NCBI GenBank assembly: GCA_904373265.1
Contig: CAJFEE010000004.1
Location: 1 to 33,228 of the forward strand
From: Candidatus Harrysmithiimonas galli
GTDB taxonomy: Bacteria; Bacillota; Bacilli; CAJFEE01
Direction: 5' to 3'
Length of the DNA: 33,228 nucleotides
The stretch's first letter is position 1, and every line of letters begins with the position of its first letter. The notes under the pieces are model-generated. The model was not told where the DNA came from, made no database searches, and saw only the letters and a program-made list of their open reading frames with translations. The translations under genes and the position numbers were made by a program. Shown here in pieces: positions 5,630 to 14,582 of the stretch.

Positions 5630-6450
5630 ATTTTAAAGTGATAGAAAAAATCTTTGTCTTTATATGTTTGTTTTGCTCTTTTGTTTGCCATATTGTTGTT
5701 CATGTAAAATTGTTTTCTATATATACCGAAATATCTAATTATTTTAAAAAATTTAGTAATTCAATACATATACTTTAAATAAAGAAAGATATAGAATTTT
5801 TACCCACGCTTTTTATAATTTTTTGGCTCTGATTATACAGCATTTTTGTGTTTTGTACGTCTATAATGTATGAAAAAAATCTTTGATATGGTCTCTATGC
5901 TGGTCTATGGATCTACAAAACAAAAATTTTTTGATGTATGAGTATATCAGATGAAATTTTTATTGTATAAGAAAAAATTTGTAAATTTTTGTAGCGTATA
6001 TTATATGAAGTATATGGAAACATGGGATGACCATTCAATATTTATTTTTATAATCAATGATTTAAGAAAGAAATAGTAGATGTGCATTTGAATTTTTTGC
6101 ATATATAGCCAGTAAAACAAAAAAACCTGCCGGAATTTTCTCAGATCGCAGCAGGTAAAAAATATAATATAAAAAGAAAGGGATATTTGTTATATTCTTT
6201 GTGACTTGAAAAATTCCTTCAAAGAAAACAAATAAATTTTTAAAAGTATTTTATAAAAATCCGCATGAGTCTATAACAAATACAAGCCATTGATTCATAT
6301 GCTGAAACGAGAAAAGACAAAAATAAAGAATAGAAAAAGTCGGTTGATTTTAAACAATTAATCTTTATATTATCAAAATGATTGTTTGGCTTGATCATTA
6401 AATCAATTATGGTTAATTTTTAAGAGAAAAATCATTTTTGGAGGATTTAT
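5630..6450. other. Non-coding AT-rich stretch
   Basis: No frame on either strand has both length and a ribosome site. The only clear element is the minus-strand terminator at 6117-6156. Base composition is more AT-rich than in neighbouring genes, consistent with decayed sequence between the prophage relic and the core genes. Confidence 0.6.
6117..6156 (-). terminator. Minus-strand terminator without a recognisable gene
   Basis: On the minus strand ACCTGCTG pairs with CGGCAGGT and is followed by a run of T. No minus-strand gene is visible to its right up to 6530. Confidence 0.65.
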
Positions 6451-6474
6451 ATGAAGAACTTGGCTATTTTTTAA
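6451..6474 (+). other. 7-codon mini-ORF with a good ribosome site
   Basis: GGAGG, 7 nt, ATG, then MKNLAIF and TAA, 57 bp before the coat-like gene. It is either a leader peptide or the stump of a mutated gene. Confidence 0.25.
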
Positions 6475-6531
6475 AGGCTGCTTATAGATCAATTTATCTG
6501 AAGATTTTTGTTGTATGAAGGAGGAAAAGAA

Positions 6532-6726
6532 ATGAATCCAGATTATAATGTTTCGATCGGTATGCCACAAGCAACAGATACACGATTTTTGCCATTTATT
6601 GGTGGTTTTGCGTTAGGAGGGCTTGCCGGTTATGGTTTTGGCTCCGGAGGATATGGTGGTTATAGTTATCCATATTATGGGGGCTATATGCCATATGGAT
6701 ATCCTTATTATTACGGGTGGTATTAA
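6532..6726 (+). CDS. Small Gly/Tyr-rich coat-like protein
   Basis: 64 aa from ATG 6532 after AAGGAGG (the frame extends upstream, but without a better start). Residues 20-38 are hydrophobic and Gly-rich (LPFIGGFALGGLAGYGFG). The rest is nearly all Gly, Tyr and Pro (GGYMPYGYPYYYGWY). Low-complexity Gly/Tyr peptides of this size are typical of spore coat and crust proteins in Bacilli and some are cross-linked through tyrosines. The window carries other sporulation genes, so a coat role is reasonable, but composition alone is the basis. A signal or membrane-associated peptide is the alternative. Confidence 0.6.
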   Translation: MNPDYNVSIGMPQATDTRFLPFIGGFALGGLAGYGFGSGGYGGYSYPYYGGYMPYGYPYYYGWY

Positions 6727-6783
6727 TGCATACAGAAAAAGTATGCGATACAATTAAAATGACAAGATATTTTTATTCTATGT

Positions 6784-6848
6784 AAAAAGCTTTCGAAAAG
6801 TTGCATGAAAAACGGCTGATTGAAAGCTTTTTTCGGCTGTTTTTCGTA
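6784..6848 (+). terminator. Overlapping alternative hairpins after the coat-like gene
   Basis: Stem 1 is AAAAAGCTTTC (6784-6794) with GAAAGCTTTTT (6822-6832). Stem 2 is GAAAAACGGCTGA (6807-6819) with TCGGCTGTTTTTC (6833-6845, two G-U pairs). They share bases, so only one can form at a time. Either can act as a terminator for the gene ending at 6726. Confidence 0.55.
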
Positions 6849-7563
6849 ATCTCTTTCTTCATACGGAATGGAAATGGATGTTTCTTTCAAAGGATTCTTC
6901 ATACTTTTAAAATGAAGTCTATCGAAAGGTTTCATATTTCCAAATTACTTCTACTTGACTCACTTATGCTTTTATCTGAGATTAATTTTTCATATTATAT
7001 AATTTTTATAATATATAAATATATTTTCAAAATATTGTTTTATATGAATACTATCTATTTATTTTGGATATGATCCTCTAAGAGTATCAGTTTATAGAAA
7101 AATGGGATTTTTACATGATCTATCTACAGAAGATCATGTCAGGTTTGTTATTTTATAGATAAAATATATGGTTTATAAACATATTCACTTCATTAAAGTG
7201 ATATTATAAATTAATGTAGAAAATAATGTTATGAAATAATTTTAGGAGGAAAAGTCTATAAAAAGTATCATGATTTTTTAATTTATTTTTATGGTTATTA
7301 TTGTTAGGGAATTATTAGGTAGAACGATTATTATGTAAAAGGAAATGTTTGATTCTGATTTGATAAAAGTATGATAGATTCGAAACATGAGAATAAAGAA
7401 TTTTAATGCTAGAAAGTGCTAGTTTTTAGAGATATTATCGGATCAAATGTTGATTGAGGAATCAATGAATATCCCATTATGATGTATTGTTTTTTAAAAT
7501 ATAGTCTTTTTCATTTATTCATTTTCAATTATAATGAGGAAAAAGTTTGATTAAGGAGTTGTT
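6849..7563. other. Non-coding stretch before the NERD gene
   Basis: Very AT-rich. The frames here lack ribosome sites and have low-complexity Phe/Ile/Tyr content. A ribosome-site-like AGGAGG at 7243-7248 has no start codon at proper distance. A short open piece at 7066-7158 (VYRKMGF in it) faintly resembles an acetyltransferase C-terminus, but it is too short to call. Confidence 0.5.
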
Positions 7564-8244
7564 ATGAGAAATCTGACCCTATTAGAGAAAATTATTGTAT
7601 TAAATGTTTTTCGTTTGATTGAGCTTGTTTTTATCTTTTTTGGTGCGCTACTTTCAGTAACGCAAAATATTTGGTTTGTCCTGCTTACAGTTATTGGAAT
7701 TTTGTTTTTCCGTCAGCATACACGTATGATAAAGAAATATCAAGCCGGACGAGCTGGTGAAAAACAAGCTGGAAAATTGTTAAAAGGCTTACCAAAGGGA
7801 TATGAAAAGCGACATCATGTGTATGTAGTTTGGAATGGACAAAAAAGTGAGCTTGATTATTTGGTTGTGGGACCAACAGGTGTATTTGTTATCGAAGTAA
7901 AAAATATGAGTGGTGTTATTCGTGGAACAGAGGAAGATGCAAAGTGGACACAAAATAAAGTGTTAAAAAACGGAAAGCCATTTTCGCATGCTTTTTATAG
8001 TCCAGTGAAGCAGGTACGTACACATGCGGTTCGTTTATCCAAAAAATTAAATCATGTGCTGGAATATGATCAAAAAATCTGGGTGCATGGTTTGGTATTA
8101 TTTGTCCACCCAGAATCAAAAATGGAATTGGAGCATGTACAAACGCCTGTTTTTACAGAAATTCATCCGCTAATTCATTATATATTAAATCGAGAAAAAA
8201 AATATAATCGAAAACAAGTTCGGGAAATTTTGTCTGTGATTTAG
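7564..8244 (+). CDS. NERD-domain (nuclease-related) membrane protein
   Basis: 226 aa. Two hydrophobic helices at about residues 10-50 anchor the protein. From residue 60 a NERD domain begins with AGRAGEKQAGKLL and continues to SELDYLVVGPTGVFVIEVK. Glu66, Asp98, Glu111 and Lys113 fit the PD-(D/E)XK nuclease core, as in other NERD proteins, so a metal-dependent nuclease activity is possible. Its length suggests no fused kinase or helicase domain. The start is ATG after TAAGGAG. The next gene starts 15 bp downstream, so the two are probably co-transcribed. The biological role of stand-alone membrane NERD proteins is not established. Confidence 0.8.
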   Translation: MRNLTLLEKIIVLNVFRLIELVFIFFGALLSVTQNIWFVLLTVIGILFFRQHTRMIKKYQAGRAGEKQAGKLLKGLPKGYEKRHHVYVVWNGQKSELDYLVVGPTGVFVIEVKNMSGVIRGTEEDAKWTQNKVLKNGKPFSHAFYSPVKQVRTHAVRLSKKLNHVLEYDQKIWVHGLVLFVHPESKMELEHVQTPVFTEIHPLIHYILNREKKYNRKQVREILSVI

Positions 8245-8259
8245 GAGAAAAAGTACAGT

Positions 8260-9243
8260 ATGGAAAATAGGATGAAAAATAAAGTGATTTTGTTTCCGAA
8301 TATGCAGTCCAAGTGGAAAACGAAGATTTTTGAAATCTTTATGCATCAAGGAGATGTAGCTACATTATATGAAATTGAGCGATTTCATCGGCTGCATGGT
8401 GAAAAAAATATTTTTTTATTGTTGGCTTCTTTATGTTATTATCACTTAGGTGAGAAAGAGGAAGGGGAGTATATTTTACAGAAGCTTTTATGTCAAAAAA
8501 AGCTTGCACCTAGAAAAGAATTATATGCTCTTTTTGTTTTTATTTCAAAAGATGTGGATTTTTGGGCATGGCGTCAATGGTGTATGAAGTTTTGTTATAA
8601 AGAAGCAAAAGGAAGCTGCTTGCAAAGCTGGTTGGAGGAATTTCAACCAGCAAGATATCAATTATTGAGTGAATCTTTGGAGCAAAAGAAATCGTTTTCA
8701 ACTTTTGTACAGCGTTTTCTTCATGTTTTTCATGATAACAATGATTTTGAGATGCAGTTGATCTGGTTACAAGGACAGGAAGAGTGGGAGAAGTCTAAGG
8801 CATTTGTAAAAGCATGTCAAGTATTTTTGTCCAATTCAGATGCACATCCATTGATTCAAACCTTACTTTTACAGCAGTTAAAGTTTGAGAAAATTGATGC
8901 ACATTTTTTGGTTTGTAAAAATGGACATGCAAAACCAATTGATCTTTCTAAAATTGATTATCCGTTTCATAGTTTTCATGAGCAACAGATGATTCATAAA
9001 ATTCAATCCTATGAAAAAAACGATGTTACTTATGCCGAACAAATGTTAAAAATTTATCAACAATATATAATGGTTCACTATCCATTTATTCCAAAATATT
9101 CAGAGGCATTTTTTCAGGCTTTGATTTTATATACAGATTCTCTTTTTGGAAAAACAATAGATTTGCAATATTGTACAGAGGAAGAAAAACAAGTTTTTTC
9201 ATCACTTTCACAAGCAAATGTATCTATATTTTGTATGGATTGA
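8260..9243 (+). CDS. Helical repeat protein in the position of YsoA
   Basis: 327 aa, start ATG after AGGAG (a second ATG four codons on is possible). The sequence is helical with TPR-like segments near the N-terminus (KNIFLLLASLCYYHLGEKEE, residues ~48-67). It contains many aromatic residues and no signal peptide. In B. subtilis the gene before tig is ysoA, a TPR protein of similar length. Position and size agree with an ortholog, but I cannot confirm sequence similarity. Function unknown. Likely co-transcribed with the NERD gene. Confidence 0.6.
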   Translation: MENRMKNKVILFPNMQSKWKTKIFEIFMHQGDVATLYEIERFHRLHGEKNIFLLLASLCYYHLGEKEEGEYILQKLLCQKKLAPRKELYALFVFISKDVDFWAWRQWCMKFCYKEAKGSCLQSWLEEFQPARYQLLSESLEQKKSFSTFVQRFLHVFHDNNDFEMQLIWLQGQEEWEKSKAFVKACQVFLSNSDAHPLIQTLLLQQLKFEKIDAHFLVCKNGHAKPIDLSKIDYPFHSFHEQQMIHKIQSYEKNDVTYAEQMLKIYQQYIMVHYPFIPKYSEAFFQALILYTDSLFGKTIDLQYCTEEEKQVFSSLSQANVSIFCMD

Positions 9244-9265
9244 AAAAGCCGTATATTTTAAACGG

Positions 9266-9293
9266 TTGAAAGGTGACAAAACTGTGTTATAAT
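9266..9293 (+). promoter_or_regulatory. Promoter of tig
   Basis: TTGAAA, 16 bp, TATAAT with extended TG (TGTTATAAT). A vegetative SigA-type promoter about 80 bp before the start codon. Confidence 0.75.
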
Positions 9294-9374
9294 GGTAAAG
9301 TTGACAAATAGACGAGGAATCATCAGTGATCAAGGTATCAATGATTGAACTAATTTTTGGAGGGATCTTTTTTT

Positions 9375-10655
9375 ATGTCTGCAAAATGGGAAAAGCAAGA
9401 AGGAAATATCGGTGTTTTAACAATTGAGGTTGATGTGGAAACCTTCAATAAAGGATTAGACGAGGCTTTTAAAAAGATAGCAAAAACAATAAATGTACCT
9501 GGATTTCGTAAAGGAAAAATTACACGTAAATTTTTTGAACAAAGATTTGGTGTGGAGAGTTTGTATCAGGAAGCACTTGATAAAATTTTACCGAATGCCT
9601 ATATGAAAGCAGTGGTAGAGACAGAAATTGAGCCTGTTGATCAACCAGAAGTTGATATTCAACAAATGAAAAAAGGCGAGCCATTGGTTTTCACCGCAAA
9701 AGTAACCGTAAAGCCTGAATTTGAATTGGGTACTTATAAAGGTTTGAAAGCCAAAGAGCTGGATACAGTTGTAACAGATGAAGATATTGTAGAAGAACTA
9801 AAGAGAATGCAGGAAGGTCATGCCGATTTGGTTGTGAAAGAGGATGGAGTCGTTGAAGAGGGTGATACGGCTGTTATTGATTTTGAAGGTTTTGTGGATG
9901 ATGTTGCTTTTGAAGGTGGAAAAGGTACCAACTATTCACTTGTAATTGGCTCAAATACGTTTATTCCAGGTTTTGAGGATCAATTAATTGGTTTAAAAGC
10001 TGGTGAGTCAAAGGATGTTGTCGTAACATTCCCCGAAGAGTATCATGCGTCGGATTTAGCAGGGAAAGAAGCCGTATTTAAATGTACAGTTCATGAAATT
10101 AAAACAAAAGAGCTTCCTGAACTGAACGATGATTTTGTAGCAGAGCTGAATCAGGAAGGTATTGATACATTGGATCAGTTGAAGGAAGATATTAAGAAAC
10201 GTTTGGAAGAACAAAAGAAACATGAAGCGGAAGTGGCTTTACATGATTCTTTAATTGACCAAATTATTGAGAATACTTCGATTGATTTACCAGAAGCAAT
10301 GATTACAACTGAAGTGGATCGTATGATCCAAGAGTTTGAACAACGTCTCGGTTCTCAAGGTATGAATCTTGAATTGTATTATCAATATACCGGTGGAAAT
10401 GAGGAAAGTCTTCGAATTCAAATGAAGGATGAAGGAACACGACGAGTTCAAACACGGCTCATTCTTGAAGCAATTGCCAAAGCTGAAAATATTGAGGCAA
10501 CAGAAGATGATGTTCATGAGGAATTTAGCAAAGTCGCAGAGCAAACAGGTATGCCAATTGAGCAAATTCGTACTTTGATTCAAGATGTGGCTGCTGTTAA
10601 AAAGGACATTGTCTTACGTAAAGCAATAGAATTTCTAGTAGAGAATAAAAAGTAA
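9375..10655 (+). CDS. tig: Trigger factor, ribosome-bound chaperone and prolyl isomerase
   Basis: 426 aa, close to the family's usual ~430. The N-terminal ribosome-binding domain carries the signature VPGFRKGK, the loop that docks on ribosomal protein L23. The FKBP-type isomerase domain spans about residues 155-245 ([14 protein letters not shown] ... [11 protein letters not shown]). The C-terminal helical chaperone arms follow ([14 protein letters not shown] onward). The start was set at ATG 9375, 10 bp after GGAGGG; an upstream in-frame start at 9357 lies before that ribosome site. tig-clpX-lonB is the order known from Bacillus. The protein holds nascent chains as they leave the ribosome. 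Confidence 0.97.
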   Translation: MSAKWEKQEGNIGVLTIEVDVETFNKGLDEAFKKIAKTINVPGFRKGKITRKFFEQRFGVESLYQEALDKILPNAYMKAVVETEIEPVDQPEVDIQQMKKGEPLVFTAKVTVKPEFELGTYKGLKAKELDTVVTDEDIVEELKRMQEGHADLVVKEDGVVEEGDTAVIDFEGFVDDVAFEGGKGTNYSLVIGSNTFIPGFEDQLIGLKAGESKDVVVTFPEEYHASDLAGKEAVFKCTVHEIKTKELPELNDDFVAELNQEGIDTLDQLKEDIKKRLEEQKKHEAEVALHDSLIDQIIENTSIDLPEAMITTEVDRMIQEFEQRLGSQGMNLELYYQYTGGNEESLRIQMKDEGTRRVQTRLILEAIAKAENIEATEDDVHEEFSKVAEQTGMPIEQIRTLIQDVAAVKKDIVLRKAIEFLVENKK

Positions 10656-10680
10656 TCATCAAATCAAATACGGAAAATAT

Positions 10681-10805
10681 AAAGAGCTTAATGCAAAGCA
10701 AACAAAGTGAAAGGAACTGAGAATGAAAAGGTTCGTATAATAAGATTGAATAATTGTCTCGCTTTCAAATGAAATGTTTGATTTTGTCAAGCTCTTTATT
10801 TTTAT
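10681..10805 (+). ncRNA. Structured element downstream of tig (nested stems ending in a T-rich tract)
   Basis: Nested pairings are visible: AAAGAGCTT 10681-10689 with AAGCTCTTT 10789-10797; CAAAC 10699-10703 with GTTTG 10776-10780; TGAAAG 10708-10713 with CTTTCA 10762-10767; GAGA 10719-10722 with TCTC 10757-10760. The last outer strand is followed by ATTTTT. It may be a large tig terminator or a small RNA gene. No known RNA family was recognised. Confidence 0.4.
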
Positions 10806-10831
10806 GTTTAGATGCGAGAAGGTGACGCTTT

Positions 10832-10856
10832 GTGTGCATTATGCGCACTTTTTTTT
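10832..10856 (+). terminator. Terminator between tig and clpX
   Basis: GTGTGC pairs with GCGCAC, loop ATTAT-like, followed by eight T. Confidence 0.8.
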
Positions 10857-11004
10857 GTGAAAAGGAAATAAAAGGATTAAAATGTTCAGTTATTGGTAAA
10901 GCTAGGGTTGTTTTATGATTGAATCAAAAATGTTTCGGTTTTTGAGGCACCGTTTCGCTTAGAATAGGCAAAAGGGTAAATCAAATGTAAATACTTTCGG
11001 TTTA

Positions 11005-11013
11005 TGCTAGAAT
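11005..11013 (+). promoter_or_regulatory. Candidate clpX promoter
   Basis: Extended -10 TGCTAGAAT, 60 bp before the clpX start, with no strong -35. It indicates that clpX is expressed separately from tig. Confidence 0.5.
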
Positions 11014-11073
11014 ACATATATAATTTGTTCCGAAGGGATAGAACGAAGGATTTTATAGTTGAGGTGAAAATAA

Positions 11074-12327
11074 ATGGCAAAAAATCATGATGAGCATGAT
11101 CATTTAAAATGTTCGTTTTGTGGTAAAGATCAAGAGCAAGTTCGCAAGCTTGTCGCTGGACCTGGTGTATATATATGCGATGAATGTGTGGAATTATGTG
11201 GGGAAATTGTGCAAGAAGAATTTACGACTTTTAATGATTTGGAATTGGAAGATATTCCAAAACCAGTTGAAATTAAAGAAATTCTAGACGAATATGTGAT
11301 CGGGCAGGAACGTGCCAAAAAAACATTGGCAGTTGCAGTATATAATCATTATAAGCGGATTCGTTCAGGAAGTAATGTTGAGGATGTAGAGCTTTCAAAA
11401 AGTAATATTTGTTTGATTGGTCCAACTGGAAGCGGAAAAACTTACACTGTACAGACATTGGCACGGATTTTAAATGTACCTTTTGCCATTGCTGATGCAA
11501 CTACTTTAACAGAGGCTGGATATGTTGGAGAAGATGTAGAAAATATTTTGTTAAAATTGATTCAAGCAGCGGACTATGATGTGGAAAAGGCTGAAAAGGG
11601 AATCATTTATATTGATGAGATTGATAAGATTGCTAGGAAATCTGAAAATGTATCTATTACACGTGATGTTTCAGGTGAAGGAGTACAGCAGGCATTGTTA
11701 AAAATTTTGGAAGGCACTGTAGCTTCAGTTCCTCCACAAGGTGGTAGAAAGCATCCGCATCAAGAATTTATTCAAATTGATACGACAAATATTTTATTTA
11801 TTTGCGGTGGAGCGTTTGACGGGATTGATAAGGTCGTTAAGCGCCGAATGGGTGAAAAGGTAATTGGCTTTGGTGCAGAGGCAGTGGTTCATGATTTGAC
11901 GCAGCAGGAACTTTTGTCCAAAGTTTTACCAGAGGATTTACTGAAATTTGGTTTAATTCCTGAATTTATTGGTCGTCTTCCAATTATTTCAACCTTGGAT
12001 GCATTGGATGAACATGCTTTAATTCAAATTTTGACACAGCCAAAGAATGCTTTGGTGAAACAATATGAAAAATTGTTATCTTTGGATGGTGTGGAGTTGG
12101 TTTTTGAACCAGAAGCATTAGAAGAAATCGCTAAACTTGCAATTCAAAGAAAAACAGGTGCACGTGGTTTGCGTTCGATCATTGAAGGTATCATGCTGGA
12201 TGTCATGTTTGATTTGCCAACGCAAGATGATGTAACGAAATGCGTGGTTACAAAAGAAAGTGTGTTAGACAATCAAGAGCCAGAGCTTTATTCTGGATCT
12301 GGTATGCGAATTAAAAAAGCGAATTAA
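11074..12327 (+). CDS. clpX: ClpX, ATPase subunit of ClpXP protease
   Basis: 417 aa, the usual length. The N-terminal zinc-binding domain has four cysteines (CSFCGKDQ and CDECVELC, residues ~13-42), which dimerises and binds adaptors. The AAA+ module has Walker A GPTGSGKT (near residue 114), Walker [11 protein letters not shown] and the pore segment [11 protein letters not shown]. The segment around residue 264 ([10 protein letters not shown]) matches the IGF loop that docks onto ClpP. ClpX unfolds substrates and feeds them to ClpP. The start ATG 11074 has TGAGGTG upstream. lonB follows after 71 bp. Confidence 0.98.
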   Translation: MAKNHDEHDHLKCSFCGKDQEQVRKLVAGPGVYICDECVELCGEIVQEEFTTFNDLELEDIPKPVEIKEILDEYVIGQERAKKTLAVAVYNHYKRIRSGSNVEDVELSKSNICLIGPTGSGKTYTVQTLARILNVPFAIADATTLTEAGYVGEDVENILLKLIQAADYDVEKAEKGIIYIDEIDKIARKSENVSITRDVSGEGVQQALLKILEGTVASVPPQGGRKHPHQEFIQIDTTNILFICGGAFDGIDKVVKRRMGEKVIGFGAEAVVHDLTQQELLSKVLPEDLLKFGLIPEFIGRLPIISTLDALDEHALIQILTQPKNALVKQYEKLLSLDGVELVFEPEALEEIAKLAIQRKTGARGLRSIIEGIMLDVMFDLPTQDDVTKCVVTKESVLDNQEPELYSGSGMRIKKAN

Positions 12328-12398
12328 ATATGAATCGAAACTAAAAGGTTTACCTTCTTCTTTCCTTGTCCATACTGAGGAAAAAAGGGGGTATTTTT

Positions 12399-14099
12399 TT
12401 GGAATTATACTTGTTTTTATCACTGGCACAATTTGTGTTTACATTTATTATTGCATTATATTTTTTTATCATGCTTAAAGGACAAAGAAATCAAAAGGCG
12501 GCACTTGGAAACGAAGGCAAAGAGGAACTGGAAAAATTAAAAAAGCTTCGTGCGATAAAGTTAACGGAACCATTGACTGAAAAAACTCGTCCAGTAAAAT
12601 TTGAAGATATTATTGGTCAGGAAGATGGGATTCGTGCATTAAAAGCGGCGCTTTGCGGAAAAAATCCACAGCATGTTCTGATTTATGGTCCGCCAGGTGT
12701 AGGGAAAACAGCCGCTTCTCGTTTGGTTTTGGAATACGCTAAGCAGCAGTTGGAATCCCCTTTTACAAAAGAGGGAAAATTTATTGAAATGGATGCAACA
12801 CTGGCACGTTTTGATGAACGGGGAATTGCAGACCCGTTAATCGGGTCGGTACATGATCCAATTTATCAAGGTGCTGGTGCATATGGACAAGCTGGAGTAC
12901 CTCATCCGAAAAAAGGTGCAGTGACCGATGCCAATGGAGGGGTTTTATTTATAGATGAAATTGGAGAGTTGCATAAGATTCAAGCCAATAAATTGTTAAA
13001 GGTTTTGGAAGATCGAAAAGTGATGTTTGAGAGTGCATATTATTCAAAAACATCGACTGTTATTCCCGAATATATTCATGATATTTTTCAAAACGGCATG
13101 CCAGCGGACTTTCGTTTAATTGGTGCCACAACGAGGCAACCTCATGAAATTTCTCCGGCGCTTCGTTCACGCTGTGTGGAAATTTTTTTTAAGGAATTGG
13201 AACCAGAGGAATTAAAGCAAATTGCCAAGCATGCTGCAGATAAAATCGGTTGTTTGGTTCAGGAAGAAGTATATCAGGAGATGATCAGTTATGTAACCAA
13301 TGGTCGGGAAATGGTCAATCTTGTTCAGTTGGCAGCTGGCGTGGCTGCAGATGAAGGACGTAACCAAATCACAGAAAAAGATCTGCAATGGATTGTGCGC
13401 AGTGGTCGATTAGAAGCAATGCCTGAGAAAAAAGCAGGAACAGAAAAACGAGTGGGATGCGTGTATGGGTTAGGTGTAACACATGCGATGCGAGGGATGC
13501 TTTTAAATATCGAGATCTCCACCAGACAACAACGAAAAAAATCAGAAATTCGAGTTACCGGAATGATTGAGGAGGAAATTTTCCGTCAGGCAGAAAAAGA
13601 AATGAAAAGAAAAAGTCTGGCAGTGGCAGCTGTGGAAAATATTTTAACATATTTTCAGCATAGTGGTATGATAACGGATCATTACACCATTCATATTAAT
13701 TTTCCAGGCGGAATTCCTGTTGATGGTCCATCGGCTGGTTTAGCCCTGACAGTTGGAATATACGCAAGCATAACCAAACAGGCGGTTTCTGGAAAAGTAG
13801 CCTTTACTGGTGAAGTTGGCATTCATGGGCATATTTTGCCAGTTGGTGGTGTGAGAGAAAAACTCAGGGCAGCTAAACGTGTAGGTATTGAGCAAGTTTT
13901 CATTCCAAAAGAAAATTTTCATTCAACTTTTCAGGAAATACAGTCTTCCAATTTTCATATTATTCCGGTTGTTCATGTACAGGATGTGTTAAATAGTCTA
14001 TTTGTACTGCCTGCTTATCGCACAGATTCATCTAAAAGTAATTGTTCCAAGCAAATTTGGTCTCATATACTTTCTGATGAAGAATCCTCAGCCGGTTAG
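12399..14099 (+). CDS. lonB: LonB, sporulation-associated Lon-like protease
   Basis: 566 aa. An N-terminal membrane helix (LYLFLSLAQFVFTFIIALYF) replaces the Lon substrate domain. AAA+ motifs follow: Walker A YGPPGVGKT and Walker B GGVLFIDEIGE. The C-terminal protease has catalytic Ser in DGPSAG and Lys in REKLRAAK. In B. subtilis LonB is made in the forespore under SigF. The chosen start is TTG 12399, 7 bp after AGGGGG, which gives a protein with the membrane helix right at the N-terminus; the longer TTG frame from 12366 has no ribosome site. lonA, which follows lonB in Bacillus, is not here. This gene is a marker for an endospore former. Confidence 0.95.
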   Translation: MELYLFLSLAQFVFTFIIALYFFIMLKGQRNQKAALGNEGKEELEKLKKLRAIKLTEPLTEKTRPVKFEDIIGQEDGIRALKAALCGKNPQHVLIYGPPGVGKTAASRLVLEYAKQQLESPFTKEGKFIEMDATLARFDERGIADPLIGSVHDPIYQGAGAYGQAGVPHPKKGAVTDANGGVLFIDEIGELHKIQANKLLKVLEDRKVMFESAYYSKTSTVIPEYIHDIFQNGMPADFRLIGATTRQPHEISPALRSRCVEIFFKELEPEELKQIAKHAADKIGCLVQEEVYQEMISYVTNGREMVNLVQLAAGVAADEGRNQITEKDLQWIVRSGRLEAMPEKKAGTEKRVGCVYGLGVTHAMRGMLLNIEISTRQQRKKSEIRVTGMIEEEIFRQAEKEMKRKSLAVAAVENILTYFQHSGMITDHYTIHINFPGGIPVDGPSAGLALTVGIYASITKQAVSGKVAFTGEVGIHGHILPVGGVREKLRAAKRVGIEQVFIPKENFHSTFQEIQSSNFHIIPVVHVQDVLNSLFVLPAYRTDSSKSNCSKQIWSHILSDEESSAG

Positions 14100-14483
14100 T
14101 TATATGTTCCATCCTCAGTTTGATTAAAATATTTTATATATAAAAAGAAAAAAATTCTACACTTTTTATCGTTAAGATAAAATATTTGTATGGAAAAAAT
14201 GATATACAAAATAAGGTACACAAAAAATACCCAATAATTTATTTTTATGGTATTTCAAGATTTTTGTTATTATTTATGATAATCATATATATTTTTTATT
14301 TTAAGATAAAAAATCAGTCGAGTGATTTCTAAAATTTATATATAAATATTTATTTTATTGTTAAAGGGATAATTTTGTTTTCTATTTAATTATAGTATTT
14401 TAAGTTATATTTTTTATTTTGGTACATGTATTTTAAAGATCAAATAGACTTTTCAGCTAAGAACTCAGTTTAAGTAGATCAAA
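14100..14483. other. AT-rich gap between lonB and yqfC
   Basis: No supported gene. The sequence is rich in TTTTATA-type tracts. I see no clear terminator close to lonB; the first strong hairpin is at 14484. Confidence 0.6.
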
Positions 14484-14527
14484 AAAAGTGAAAGACACAG
14501 AGTTTGTTTTGTGTTTTTCACTTTTTC
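14484..14527. terminator. Strong bidirectional terminator upstream of yqfC
   Basis: AAAGTGAAAGACACA pairs with TGTGTTTTTCACTTT, flanked by A and T tracts. It isolates the yqfC operon from upstream transcription. Confidence 0.85.
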
Positions 14528-14532
14528 TTTTT

Positions 14533-14561
14533 TCATAAACATAGAAAGACAAACATATATT
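14533..14561 (+). promoter_or_regulatory. Candidate SigE-type sporulation promoter of yqfCD
   Basis: TCATAAA, 14-bp spacer, CATATATT. The -10 matches the mother-cell SigE consensus CATACANT at all but one position; the -35 matches the core ATA part. yqfCD is in the SigE regulon of B. subtilis. The predicted start falls next to the ribosome site, giving a very short leader, which lowers confidence. Confidence 0.4.
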
Positions 14562-14582
14562 CATAAAGAGGGGAGGCCGAAT

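Noticed and set aside
6801-7073. 90-codon plus-strand frame and the opposing 70-codon frame at 6723-6935
   Set aside because: Both run through the terminator hairpin, lack ribosome sites and have low-complexity Phe/Ile/Tyr or arbitrary content.
7066-7158. Open piece with VYRKMGF resembling an acetyltransferase C-terminus
   Set aside because: Only about 30 codons, no start, no upstream homology; similarity rests on a few residues.
7243-7248. Ribosome-site-like AGGAGG
   Set aside because: No start codon at a suitable distance leads to an open frame.
9248-9266. Small hairpin CCGT/ACGG after the helical repeat gene
   Set aside because: Four-base stem without a T-run and overlapping the tig promoter; not a supported terminator.
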